From assembly GCA_021234155.1 (NCBI GenBank), contig JAJEKV010000001.1, positions 35,634,826-35,698,825 on the forward strand: a stretch of 64,000 nt of DNA. Direction: 5' to 3'. Under the pieces are notes generated by a model that made no database searches, was not told the origin of the DNA, and worked only from the letters and a program-made list of their open reading frames with translations. Source of the stretch: Isoetes taiwanensis (lineage: Eukaryota > Streptophyta > Lycopodiopsida > Isoetales > Isoetaceae). The translations under genes and the position numbers were made by a program. This document shows positions 1 to 12,400 of the stretch, one piece after another; position 1 is the first letter of the stretch, and each line of letters starts with the position of its first letter.

Positions 1-61
1 TTTGTCAAAAGGTATGTAGTTAGGATATCCATGTAGGCAATATGCTTTTGGACTTCTACAT

Positions 62-1058
62 AGCACATAATTACACATGAATTCGTCTTTCCCCCCCCTT
101 TTTTTTTCTTGTTGGATTGGCAACATAAAGTTAGGTTTTCTAACTAGAATGATGTTGTTTCGATGCAGTCTTGAGTCACATGTTTGTTGAAGCTGTGGCA
201 CTTGTGATTGTGGTACTTGAGTTTTGGTAAGTGGTTGCTTCCTTACTTTGAACTATTAACAAGTTTGCATGATCAAGCACAAGCATGTTGGCCCTAGGCT
301 TTGGTCAGGGTTGATGAAAGCTTGCTGTGGTACATATAGTTTAGCAGCATTCCCCTTAGTAGCGGTTGCTATGTTGACCTAGAGTCGATGGTTACAACTC
401 TATGAGGAAAAAATGTTGCTACAAATTTTGGTTAACAAAAAAATTGATTAGTTATGTGCATCAATGGTACAGATATTCGATAAGTTCCAGATATTAAGTT
501 TAAGTTTTGGTATGCAATAAACGATAGGTAAGTTGGCATTATGTCATACACAAGGATGATAGTGATCCATAATGATGGATACTTATTTTGGTATGAATGA
601 TCTTTTATGCGACGTATGATAATTACATATAAATTCGTCTACCCTTTTTTTTTTGGATTATGGATGTGTTTGTCTTGGATTTAAGCATTAATCGAGGGTT
701 CAACTCTTACTACATAGAAAATATCCTTAGCACATAATTATACATGAATTCGTCTTTCCTTTTTTTTTTTTTTTTTGGATTGGCAACATAAAGTTAGGTT
801 TTCTAACTAGAACCACTGTTGTTTTGTGCAGTCTTGAGTCACATGCTTGTTGAAGCTGTGGCACTTGTGACTGTTGTACTTGAGTTTTGGTAAGTGGTTG
901 CTTCTTTACTTCGAACTATTAACAAGTTTGCATGATCAAGCACAAGCATGTTGACCCTAGGCTTTGGTCAGGGTTGATGAAAGCTTGCTGCAGTATATAT
1001 AGTTTAGCAGCATTCCCCTTAGTAGCGGTTGCTATGTTGACCTAGAGTCCATGGTTAC
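62..1058. repeat. Direct repeat, two copies of about 330 bp
   Basis: Positions 62-395 and 729-1058 are near-identical direct copies. Both hold the run from TTGGATTGGCAACATAAAGT to the block ending TTGACCTAGAGTC, with scattered substitutions and different poly-T lengths. A weaker, shorter third copy lies at about 608-650. No reading frame is evident in 1-1172. The repeats sit just upstream of the kinase-like pseudogene and could be part of its promoter region or of a mobile element. Confidence 0.85.
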
Positions 1059-1172
1059 GTGCCATTAAGGGGTTGCTGCTACTCTATCAAATTGCATTCT
1101 TGAATAGATTTGCATTTCTAAGGAATGTTGATAGTATCACACTCATTATTGCATTATTTCTAATTACTAGAA

Positions 1173-2768
1173 ATGGATGTGGGAGAGACTGAAGCATTTG
1201 GCAAGATCACAGGAAAAAGAAAAAGATCATCCCATGGCACTCGTCAACTTAGGGATGACATGCGCATTTGGTTGATTGATAAAATTTGTCAACATTCATA
1301 TGCAGAATTAGAAAAAATAAATTCAAGTGATGATAATTGGGTCGGAAAAGTGGGTGAGATGGTTAGAGCAGCCTTGAAAACTTTTAGTTCACCTGCAGGA
1401 ATAATGTCCAATAAGAAAACTGAAGTTGAGATGTATGATTGGATGCATGGAAATATTATACAATATATGACACACATGAAAAGTGAAATACAAGAAATCA
1501 AGAATATAGATTTGAGGAGTCAATATATAGACAAAGTAGGAATATGGAATGAGTTGGTAGAGAACAGAAGGAGGAGAAAGAGCATAAATAATTCAAGATC
1601 GCAATTATGTGTAATTATGAGACAATTACAAGTTAGACGTCGTGAAGGCGAGAGTGTAGAATCTCACACAAATCGGTGCATTGCAGATGCTCGAAGCACA
1701 GTTTGTCTAGAGATAGATAGCAGAGATATAATAGAAGTGAAAGGCAGCATACGCTTTATGGATTGTGGGAGGTATAGATCAGTTGCCAATTGTAACATTA
1801 TTGGCTCTAGATTTTACACTGATCGCTTGTATGTTGCAAAAGTTTTGAGCAATAAAAACTGGGATGACACTGATATGGCGAAACTTGGATGGATTTGATG
1901 TTAAAAGATAGTTTGATGCGCGATTCTGCATGGAGCTTTGATTAGAGTAATTGCTAGAAGCCAACACCCACGACTAGCATTGATAACACCATATTGGAAT
2001 GGTGGCTCCCTCAGCGAGCTTATGATGGGCCATACACACGATGTTGTTGGACGCTTTTCCAATGAAGGTCAAAAGCAACGATACATTGATGGGTTAATGA
2101 ATCTGAACAAGCTATGACAAAGGAGGTGTAGGCATGATATTGTTCGTGCAAATTATGGGCACATTGTGGCTGCACTTTTAGATGGATTATGCAAGCTCCA
2201 TGATGAGGGTAAGTCATGTCACATGGACATTAATCTTAATAACATTTTGCTCCACTTCGATGATACAAACTTCAAAGTGTTCGTGGGCATATGTGAGTTT
2301 GGAGAAATGAAGAGAATGAAGTTCAAAGTGCGTCCAATGCATAAGGTGACAACTGACATAGAAGATTTGAAATTAATTGAGCGTGATCGATTGACAAGGC
2401 CATGGATCCATCCGCACTATTTCTATGGTGGAAGTGATAACAAGAACTTCACATGTGTAAAAGCGGCACTTGATATATACCCATTGATGTATTGTTTGAA
2501 CGCTCTAGCAACTTTTGTAAAAGGAGATAAACAACATCCTACGTCATTTGAAGAGCAAAGTGTATGGTCCATTTGCTATGGAATAGAACAAATGTATAAA
2601 AGGGTGATCATGAAGCCATATGGAAGTGATTTGAGCTTGCAGATGATGTTAAGGCACTTTACTACACGATACGATACAAGTATCTTCTCCACTATCAAAA
2701 GTGTTAGGGCACTTTCAGAATTGGAATTAAACATGCATAATGTTGAGGGAATGGATTCCTTTTTGTAA
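1173..2768 (+). pseudogene. Decayed protein-kinase-like gene
   Basis: Two open stretches in the same frame (1173-1898 and 2166-2768) are separated by in-frame stops at 1896, 1902, 1914 and 2115. The first part has a basic N-terminus, an unrecognised helical region, and then VAKVLS, resembling the VAIK lysine strand. The interrupted middle encodes a hinge-like segment (ALITPYWNGGSLSEL). The second part has a catalytic-loop match, CHMDINLNNILL, that keeps the aspartate and asparagine, followed by CEFG where DFG is expected. The helix-C region around 1880-1930 reads better in another frame, so frameshifts are likely. Kinase fold is fairly sure. The subfamily is not known, and an intron explanation for the stops cannot be excluded. 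It may lie inside or just outside the Helitron that follows. Confidence 0.6.
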
Positions 2769-3180
2769 ACTTATGAACAAACTATATGTAAACAACCTCA
2801 ACTCATGAGATAAATGAAATTTATCTTCACATTTATTTTTTGTAATTTTTATTGTCCCTAATTAAATTTATCTTCAATTAAAAGTTATTTTCTGATGTAT
2901 GATTGTATTAAACATATGGGATCTTTATTGTCCTTAAGTCAACATATAAGTCCACGAATGAGTCACAAACTTGAGTGTACATGGAATGGATATCACATTG
3001 CCATGATGATAAGATGAAATTGCATGAGGTAGCATAAGATGTTATGCAAATTGTGAGAAAAAATGGAACAATAACCAATTAGGCAAAACATATTTTCAAA
3101 TATAATAATAACTTTTGTAATTTTGTTGTTGTAGGTGCATAACATTTGATGTTACTTAGTACTTCTATTAGTCATATTGA
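2769..3180. other. AT-rich spacer, no gene seen
   Basis: This 412-bp stretch lies between the kinase relic and the Helitron Rep/helicase start. It is AT-rich with stops in all frames. The Helitron 5' end (A followed by TC) may lie here or further upstream, but I cannot pick it out without another copy to compare. Confidence 0.5.
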
Positions 3181-6100
3181 ATGGCCGACGATAGATTAGT
3201 TCAACATAGGGAGCGACAAAGGATACGTATACAAAATGAGGATCTTGAACAACGTGAAGCTAGATTATCACAAAAGCGAAATTACATGAGACAACGTAGG
3301 CAACAAGAATCAGCAAGAGAATACCAAAGGCAATATGTGAGATCACACCATTTGCAAATGACAGAAAACCAGAGACTGTACATACAATTCCAGTCGTTGC
3401 AAAAGCCGCATTATTGCGGTCCATTACAACTATCATGTAATCTTTGTGGATCATTAGGATTTGTTGCAATGGAAGAAAAAGTTCATTGTTGTTCCAATGG
3501 TAAAATCCATTTGCCAGACCTTATGGAAATGCCTCCATTTATTAAAGAACTACTCACATGGCAACATACCAAAAGTAACGAGTTCCATAAGAATATAAGA
3601 AATTATAACAGTGCACTGGCGTTTGCATCACTAGGTGCAAACATTGAGCAATTCCATGGACAAGGACCGTACTGTTTTAAGATTCATGGACAAATCTACC
3701 ATAGAGTAGGCTCAATTGCTCCAACTGAAGGAATTCCTCCTACATATGGTCAGTTATATATCATGGACTCTGATTCTGCAATGCGAGATAGACAAGAAAA
3801 CTCCCAAAATGCTGATTGTGACTTCCAATTGATGTCTGAACTAGATGCAATCATACGACAAGTTAATCCATATGCACACGCATATAAGATGATGGGAGAG
3901 GTGTATCGACAAGCTGAATTAGCTAATGAGCATGCTAATGTGAGAATGTTCATACACACAGATAGGATGCAAGATATGCGCAGATACAATGTTGCATGTA
4001 GCAACGAAGTCGCCCTCATATTCACAGACCCAAATGGAGAGCCTCCAACTAACAGAGATATATGCATACATGGTAGATCTGGTAACTTGCAACATATAGA
4101 TGTGACTAATCCTAATTGTGATCCAATGACATATCCATTGTTATTTCCCTCTGGAGACCAAGGTTGGAGTCCGTTACTTGAGAGGGATAATCCATCAAGT
4201 CGAAGAACAAGAATTACAATGTTGGAATTCTATGCATACAGGCTAGCAATTCGTATCAATCAGGATACCAATGCTATAAAAATCAATCCCCTTTTATGTG
4301 CTGGTAAATTGACGCAGCAATATATTGTTGACGCATATGCAAAAGTTGAAGGAAACAATCTAAAATGGATTAAGCATAACCAAAAGACTTTAAGGGCTGA
4401 ACTATATCAGGGTCTCATAGAATACATAACTCAAAGATCTTCAGAGCAAGGCTTGCTTTCTGGGAGGATGGTGATCTTGCCTTCAAGTTTCCAAGGATCT
4501 ATACGTGCATTGCAACAAAACTACCAAGATGCAATGTCATTAGTCAGATGCCATGGTAAACCAGATCTATTTATCACGTTCACATGTAATCCAGGATGGG
4601 TTGAAATCCAAGAGAACTTATATCCACACCAAACAGCAAGTGATAGACCAGATCTTGTGGCTAGGGTCTTTCATTTAAAGCTAGGAGAGTTTTTGAAGGA
4701 TATAACCAAAAGACATGTGTTTGGTAAAGCTAAGGCATGGACATACACTATAGAGTTTCAAAAAAGAGGCTTGCCACATTGTCATATGCTACTCATACTA
4801 GATGAAAAAATTGATACAATTGAACAAATAGATAAAATAATTAGTGCAGAGATACCGGATCCAACAACCAACCCTTACTTGCATGATCTTGTAATCAATC
4901 ACATGATCCATGGACCATGTGGTCCTGATCGTCCAAACGTGCCATGCATGCAAGCACAATCGGATTCTGAAAGTGCTAAATGTAGAAAACACTTCCCAAG
5001 AGAATTTTGTGATGCCACAAGCCTCAATGAGAATGGCTACCCACAATACAGGAGGAGATACACAGGTAAAAGTTACAACCATCCAAATCGTCCAAACATA
5101 AGCATTGACAACAGCTGGGTAGTGCCTTATAATCCGTATCTCCTTGCAAAGTATGCAGCTCACATAAATGTTGAAAATTGTCAAGGAATTAGTGGCATAA
5201 AATATATATACAAGTACATCCACAAGGGATATGATTGTGCAAGTGTTGGGCTTAGCCCCACAGATGATAGCTCACTAAATTGGGATGAGATCAAGACGTA
5301 CTTAGATAGTAGGTACATATCTGCACCTGAAGGAATGTGGAGGCTAAATAAATGTGAGATGCATGCAAACTCACATACAATCATTCGTCTTCCAGTACAC
5401 TTGCCATTTCAACAACGTTTGCAATACATTGCTGGTCAAGAACAAGAAGCTATAGAAAGAGCAACAAGAGATGGCACAATGCTAATTGCTTGGTTCAATT
5501 TGAATGCTACAGATGAAAAAGCAAGATCATACACATATACAGAGATTCCATACCACTACAAATACGATAAGGAAGGAGCAGAAAATAGCAAAAAGTGGAT
5601 AGGTCGGAAAAATAAGATTAAGATTATCACACGGATGTATAATGTGAGGCCCCAAGAGGGCGAAAGATTCTATCTACGATTGTTATTACTCCATGCAAAA
5701 GGGGCGACAAGCTATGATGACTTATTACATGTCAATGGAAAACATTGCACAACGTTCAAAGATGCTGCAAAGGAATCTGGTTTGGTCATTGACAACCGCG
5801 AATGGGAATTCGCACTTGAAGAGGCAGCTAACTACCAAATGCCGTCACAATTACGGCAAATGTTTGCATTCATATGTGTATTCAATGAATTGTATGATCC
5901 ACTTTCACTATGGAATAAATTCAAACAAGATATGTGTGAAGATTACGTAAGAGAAATGCAAAGAGCTTTAGCAGAAAATGCAGCGCTCATTGATATCAAT
6001 GAGATCTTAGAGGCAAACAACATGTCTTGTCGAACCATTGGCCTACCCATTCCTGACCCTAATTTACAATTTCCTAACAAGACAATAGATTTTGATGTTG

Positions 6101-7528
6101 AGCAAGAGCAACACGAAGCGTTAAGCAATTATGAAAAGCTAAATAGTGAACAACACCAAATCGCAAACACAATCATAGGGCTTCTACAAGACCCTGTCAC
6201 CAACAAGAAATGCCACAACATCGACGGCCCGGGTGGTACAGGAAAGACGTTTCTTCTAAACACACTGATAAGCATACTTCGGTCCAAGAACCTACCCGTC
6301 GTCACAGTAGCTTGGACAGGAATAGCAAGCCTTTTGCTAAAGGGTGCACGAACAGTACATTCGACTTTCAAGTTGCCTCTTAATTTAGATCCAGATTCAA
6401 CATCAAATTTACGACCAGGTAGCCGAGAAACAAATGCTTTGCGAGAAGCAAAAGTTCTAATATGGGATGAAATAGGAATGACCCACACATATGCTTTTAC
6501 AGCAGTTGACAAACTTCTAAAGGAGGTAAGGCAAAATAATGAGCCATTTGGTGGCATTATAGTCGTTGCGATTATTGCCTGTTGTCAAGAGAGCAAGCAA
6601 AGCACAAATAATTTCAAAGTGCGTAAAGAAAAATCCGTTGTGGGCAAAGTTTACGTTCCACAAACTCATTCAAAACATGCGTGTGTCACCAGCTGAAAGA
6701 GATTGGGCAACATATCTTTTGCGTCTAGGCAATGGTGAGACAATGAACGATGACAATCTTGGAGATGATATAGTACATATTCGACCGGCTTGCATCGCTA
6801 AAACCGACATAATTGATGAGATATATGGTGCTCACATATCACAGGAAGAATTGCCAAAAGTGCACAAGAAGGCAATACTTTGCCCCAAAAATGATGACAC
6901 TTTGAAAATCAATGATAACGTTATCAATCGCATAGAAGGCGAAAAGGCTGCATGCATAAGCACTGACACCTTAAATTTAGATGATGATCGTGATGACTTA
7001 AGGGATTTCCCAATTGAGTGTCTACACAAACTGACAGAGTCTGGAATGCCTCCTCATGAACTAAACATAAAAAAAGGAGCAATCATTATGCTGCTACGTA
7101 ACATGTGCCCAAAAGATGGGCTATGCAATGGAACAAGATTGCAAATTGACAACATTCTATCACGATCGATACATGCACACATAATTACAGGAAACCACAA
7201 GGGCAAACAAATCTTCTTGCCAAGGATAAACTTGACACCATCAGACACGCATATCCCGTACACACGACGACAATTCCCTGTCAGAGTTGCATTTTCAATG
7301 ACAATTTCAAAATCGCAGGGACAATCATTAGATCACGTTGGGATCTACTTGCGCGTGCCAGTCTTTTCACATGGCCAGTTATATGTCGCACTATCCAGGT
7401 GCACATCAGAGAATGGCATCAAAATGTATATTCAAAACACAAGCAGGCAAGGCAATCTAACCGGAAACGAACAAACCTTCACGATCAACACTGTGTACAA
7501 GGAGGTGCTCCAAGACGAGATTGCGTAG
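3181..7528 (+). pseudogene. Helitron Rep/helicase, disrupted in the helicase domain
   Basis: Encodes the HUH-nickase plus PIF1-type helicase that drives Helitron rolling-circle transposition. The first frame (3181 to about 6565) starts with a basic segment and a cysteine-rich region (CNLCG...HCCSNGKIHLP). It continues through the Helitron-like N domain with the HUH motif LPHCHML (H533, H535) and the tyrosine motif KYIYKYIHKG (Y675-Y679). The helicase follows, with Walker A GPGGTGKT (1016-1023) and Walker B IWDE (1094-1097). After FGGIIVV the frame is lost. The second frame (from about 6566) resumes with LPVVKRASK and ends at 7528 with the late motifs SKSQGQSLD and HGQLYVALSR. The conserved GGDFRQ-type motif expected between the two parts is missing, so a short deletion with frameshift is inferred. 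Together the parts give about 1,450 residues, a normal length. This copy should not make a working helicase. Confidence 0.93.
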
Positions 7529-8410
7529 CTTCTACAAGTAAGCACTACCTAAACATGTTGATTGTTTAATTGAATGGCAAGATAGTCCATATACTTTCAT
7601 ATAATAAGGTCGTGATCAAAACATACTATTAAAATTATATTTTAGAAGTAAGAAAAAAACCGGAAAAATACCAGAAAAAAACCGTTAGGGCTCCACTGCA
7701 CAAAACCTGCGTCCATTGCCGCACACACAACCGCATCGACAGCATTTGAAGGTAACAATGCTGCTTCTCGAACCTCGGTGTGCATGTTTATTATTAAAAA
7801 AATCTCTTCAGAGTACTTCAATATTTGCTGCCACTGATTCATAGTATGCTATTGTGTTGCATCAGGTTTAACAAATCGTGGTGGCTGCGTTGAATTTCAT
7901 TGTCCCGCCTGATACTTTGCAACTACACAACCATTTCTGGTATGTAACTTCAACACATGCAATCTCGAATAAGCAATCACGTTAAATTAGTGGGAGCTGA
8001 TTATCCTGTTAGGTAGTTACCATCATGATAAAATCAGTCCTATTGCCTAACCTCCTTTCACATAGATTTCAAACGCTCATTCATTATGTAGTCAGATGCA
8101 ATATAATCTTGATCTATTGAATTCAAACAGAAATTTAATGATCCAGCCTGCAATACCATTTTCCTGTACAAGCTTGAAGTTAGAGGTTGACCTATATCCC
8201 CCAATGATCCAGTTTCTAGCTTCTGAAAAAAATTCGGGAAATCCCTTCTGCAATTTCTATCCTACGTCAGGATACGCAGTGCCTAGAGCAAGATAAAAGG
8301 AAAACCTGGAGCACTGTCCATTTATAAAAACTTTACACAAATATTATGCATGAAGCCAAACTGGAAATCAATAGGAGAATCCAAAATATCTATCATGAGC
8401 TGAAGGCACT
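7529..8410. other. Helitron internal spacer, no gene recognised
   Basis: About 880 bp between the Rep/helicase stop and the minus-strand gene fragment. Only short random frames are present. I see no motif, repeat or terminal structure here. Confidence 0.5.
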
Positions 8411-9260
8411 TTATATTGATAGTCCCTGGAGCACATTTACAACATAAGAAGGGTCCCCCTGTGCACTGAAGTGCCTGCAAACTATTGATGACTTCCACGG
8501 TTCTCCATTAGCAAAACAAAGCCTCAATGCTTCACACCTATTGGGATTTGTGCGCAAGCTGCTATTTTCCTCAACGGCTTGAATGATTGTAGCCTTTCGT
8601 ACATCCTGAAGCACATTGCTGTGTTTAGACAAGCGAGCTAAAGTATCCTTGATATGCTTTAAAAAGTACAGATCAATGTATACTCCCTGTTCTTCCTTTG
8701 ATGTGATAAGACAATCCATTAATGTCTTGCACTTACCATGAACACTTTCAAAGACACCGTCTGCACTCATCCTCACCATTACCAATGTAAGATTTTCAAG
8801 GACATTTGCATCTGCCATGCTCAATCTTTTACGCATTAATGGATTTTGCAATACTGTCAATGATGTTTTCCAAAGAAAGGAAATAGGAAGCTATTTCTGC
8901 ACTGCTTGGATGAGAACATGTAGGAAATCCATGTAAAAGTGCAGGTACTACCACATTAGAATCTGAATCCATGTTCATGTGAACAGCATCATTTTTCCAT
9001 GAATGCAGACCCCACCTAAAGATCAACTTCAAGGTCGGCAAGTACAATCCGACTTTTCCCAAAAGACCATCCTTATTCTCAGAATCTACCAAGCTGCTGA
9101 TAGGGCAGTTTCAGTTTCACAGAGTTGAGTTATAATATCTGATGCTTCAAGATAAAAGGGCATTAACCATGTGTTATTATGAAACCAGCATCTTGAAGTG
9201 TAAAAAACTCGTGACCATGAACCAGGGCTAAGGATCCTCTTGACCTTTTACTATCTAAAT
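8411..9260 (-). pseudogene. Unidentified captured gene fragment, frameshifted
   Basis: Two minus-strand frames (8829-9092 and 8411-8860) overlap by 32 bp and join by a frameshift. Weaker protein-like sequence continues upstream to about 9260 in another frame (HGHEFFTLQDAGFI, then PFYLEASDIITQLCE). The product is rich in leucine-containing helices (VLENLTLVMVRMSADG, LARLSKHSNVLQDVRKA), suggesting a helical-repeat or scaffold-like protein, but I do not recognise the family. It lies between the two Helitron genes on the opposite strand, so a captured host gene piece is the simplest reading. At least two frame breaks make it a pseudogene unless some are introns. Confidence 0.5.
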
Positions 9261-9409
9261 AAACTGTAAATAAACTGCAGGGCCTCATATTCCGTATTCA
9301 TGTTTGATTTCCTAAATCCCTAACTAATGCAAATGGCTCTTAATGATTTAGTGTAACTTATCAAAATTTTACAAATGTTTGTTTGCAGGAATCCTTTAAG
9401 AGAGGAAAT

Positions 9410-12400
9410 ATGCCTAGACGAACAAGAGCTACGTCAAGTCTAGAACCACCAGTCGAAAATAAGAAGACCAAACGCAAAAAAAACAGCCCAAAGCTAACAA
9501 AGACCGATCGAACACAACTCGAAACAGAAGCAACATCGCATTCAAACACAAAGCAACGTAATTCAATATTTGCTTATACAAATACTCAACTTTATATACA
9601 TATACTTCATACACGGCCGTCTGTATGCAGGAAGAACACGAAAACAAACAAGCAAAAGCGCAAGTCCACAAGCAGCAACCGAAACCATCAAAAACAAACA
9701 GAAGAACAAAAGCACAAAAGGCAAAGGAATCAACCTGAAGGAAAACCAAGCCCACGCGAATGTACAACATACTTCAGGTACAATTAAATTACTCACCGTA
9801 ATCTTGATGTAACGACAAGAACAAGTTGAACTCGAAACATTTAAATATTAAATCACGTATTTAAAATCTAAAATCATAACTTTTGTTTGCAAGTACTAAC
9901 CACATCACAACAACAACGTCGACTTCATGTCATCTAGGAAACATTCCCCAACAACCAAGTACTAGCAACATAACAATACCAACATCTTCACATTCGGACG
10001 CGTATCAAGGTACAAATGTAAAATTGTAAGTTTTGTTTCCAAGTACTAACCACATCACAACAACGTCGACTTCATGTCATCCAGGAAACATTCCCCAGCA
10101 ACCAAGTACTAGCAATATAACGATACCAACATGTTCACATTCTACCCACATAGGAGAGCCATCAAGTTCACGAACGAACATGAATCAAGGTATTATACTT
10201 ACTCATAGTTCAATCATAATCGACACTAACACTTGTACTTTTTATAATGCATATCTTGCAATGTAGAATCACATGCTATCAGAATCAAGCCCATAAACCA
10301 GTTAACCCAACATGACACAAATTGGACAATCAAGGTCCGTGTAACTGGAAAAGGCCCCTTGAGAAGTTACGAAAATAAAAGTGGAAAGGGCACTGTGCTG
10401 AATGTCGAACTAACCGACAAAGATGTAAGTTCATATGCTTAGATCAAACTACTGTAAGATCCATTGATCCTAAATTTTGTCATAATGCAACAGGGAACTC
10501 AAATACAAGCAACATCGTTCAAGCAAACAGCAGAAAAGTTGCATGAAAAACTTCAGCCAGGAATGGTAATCCTATCAATTACGACATGTCCCCAATAATG
10601 TCACTTTTACTAACATCATAATTGCTTCTTTACGAATTCAGGTGTACTATATCTCTCAAGGCACGATTCGACTAGCAAACAAACAGTATGCAACGGTTAA
10701 AAATGATTTTGAAATCATGCTAAATGAACGTTCTACAGTGGAACTAGCTATTGACGAGGGCATGGACCCTACCGAAATTCCTCCATTACAACAACATTTC
10801 ACGAGCATTATCGACCTACAGTCCCACGTAAATGACAACAGCTTAGTAGGTGAGTGCAACTATATTCATGCTCCAGATTTCTTGCACTTCATTGAATTCA
10901 AATAACATCTGTTGTCCAATTATTAGACATCATTGCAATAGTTACCAATGTCTTTGGCACGAAGACACTCGAACGAAAATCTGACAAAAAAGACATTCTT
11001 AAGAGAGACATCACAGTCGTAGATCAAAGGTAAAAATAATAATAATCTTAAACAAATGCACTTAACATCATGCAGTCTATATTCAGGCACATCATGCATT
11101 TCAGGCACACAATAGGTCCTCTTCTCCGATGTGATATTTTACTGCCCTGGGAAATCAAATGCAAACGTTTTATTTCATATTCTACAATTGGCCCTTCCAT
11201 CTTTGCGTTATCCAGCATATAGTATGACGTTCACTTCCAGGCCAAGATTTAAGTACCATTGTTTGCAGATCATTTTAAATATGTCTTCTCTGCTGAAGTA
11301 ATTTCAGATAATTCTGTTTCTAAGTTAGAGCTCATTCAATGTCATAAACACTCATATCGTCCAAGTGTTTGTTTGGCCCTTATGGGAAAAGAAAGTAGAA
11401 GTGGCTTGATCTCATGGCCTCTTCTCTCAGAAATTTAACTGAAATCTTACCAAAAACTAAGAGGGTAAGAAACCATTATTACAGTTAGTGAGCACTAGCT
11501 TTTGATGAACAAACCCCTTCTTTTGTACACTCATAATGAGGCATTCATTCATCTTTGTCCTAGGGGTGTCTGTTCATGTCTGTCAACATCAACTACAGGG
11601 AAAAGAGATAAATATTGATATGCTATAGAAGTTAGACATTGAAGTGCACTACAGCCAAGCAAGAGCATACACTGCCCACTGCAGAATCTCTTAAGAAAAT
11701 ATAAGCTCTTGAATTGCAGTCCTGCATATATTTCTACCTCAGATTAGCACATTAGCGCATTCACCTTTGACCCTGCAGGCTGCACAATTTCCTCCAACAT
11801 CATAAGTGAGAAACATTGCATGCCAGGAAACAGTTGTTTCCATTTGTCACCAGCCTCCAACCAATGCCAGATAAAACTGTCACGCAGTTAAAAACGTGAC
11901 CTCAACCTCTTCGGATGCAGGGACCCAGCTCATTCTGTGCACATAAGGGCTAGCAAACCAATGTAGTGCGCTGAGCTTAATCATTGTTGCAGCAAGTGAT
12001 GCTTTTATAAATAAGGACATTATAAATAAGGACGTAATGCTCCAGACATTGGGCCCAAATACACAACCTTCTCCTTTTTCTCCACATTCTCATCTTGCCT
12101 GGCCTCTATTGTACAGATGATATGTAGGTGCAGAATGTCTCTTTGCAGTCCCAACATCTATGATACATGCATTGCTCAACTAAATGCTTCAAAGCAGATG
12201 TCTAATGATGAGAGTCCAGACAATGTCATGTTTGTCATTTGTGGGTCTTGCACTTCTCCATATGTTATCCTGCCACTAAAGCGTAGAGACCTTGAAATAG
12301 GTGAACGCAAAGACACAATGCCATGTGCGACTTTAATGGGTCTTGCCTTCTCTCAACGTTGTCCTCATCTTCCATCTCAATATTGCTTTAAAGCCATTAA

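Noticed and set aside
9429-9812. Overlapping frames on both strands across the RPA-like gene start
   Set aside because: The minus-strand frames are shadows of a lysine- and threonine-rich coding region; the plus-strand frames are exons 1 and 2 read through their intron.
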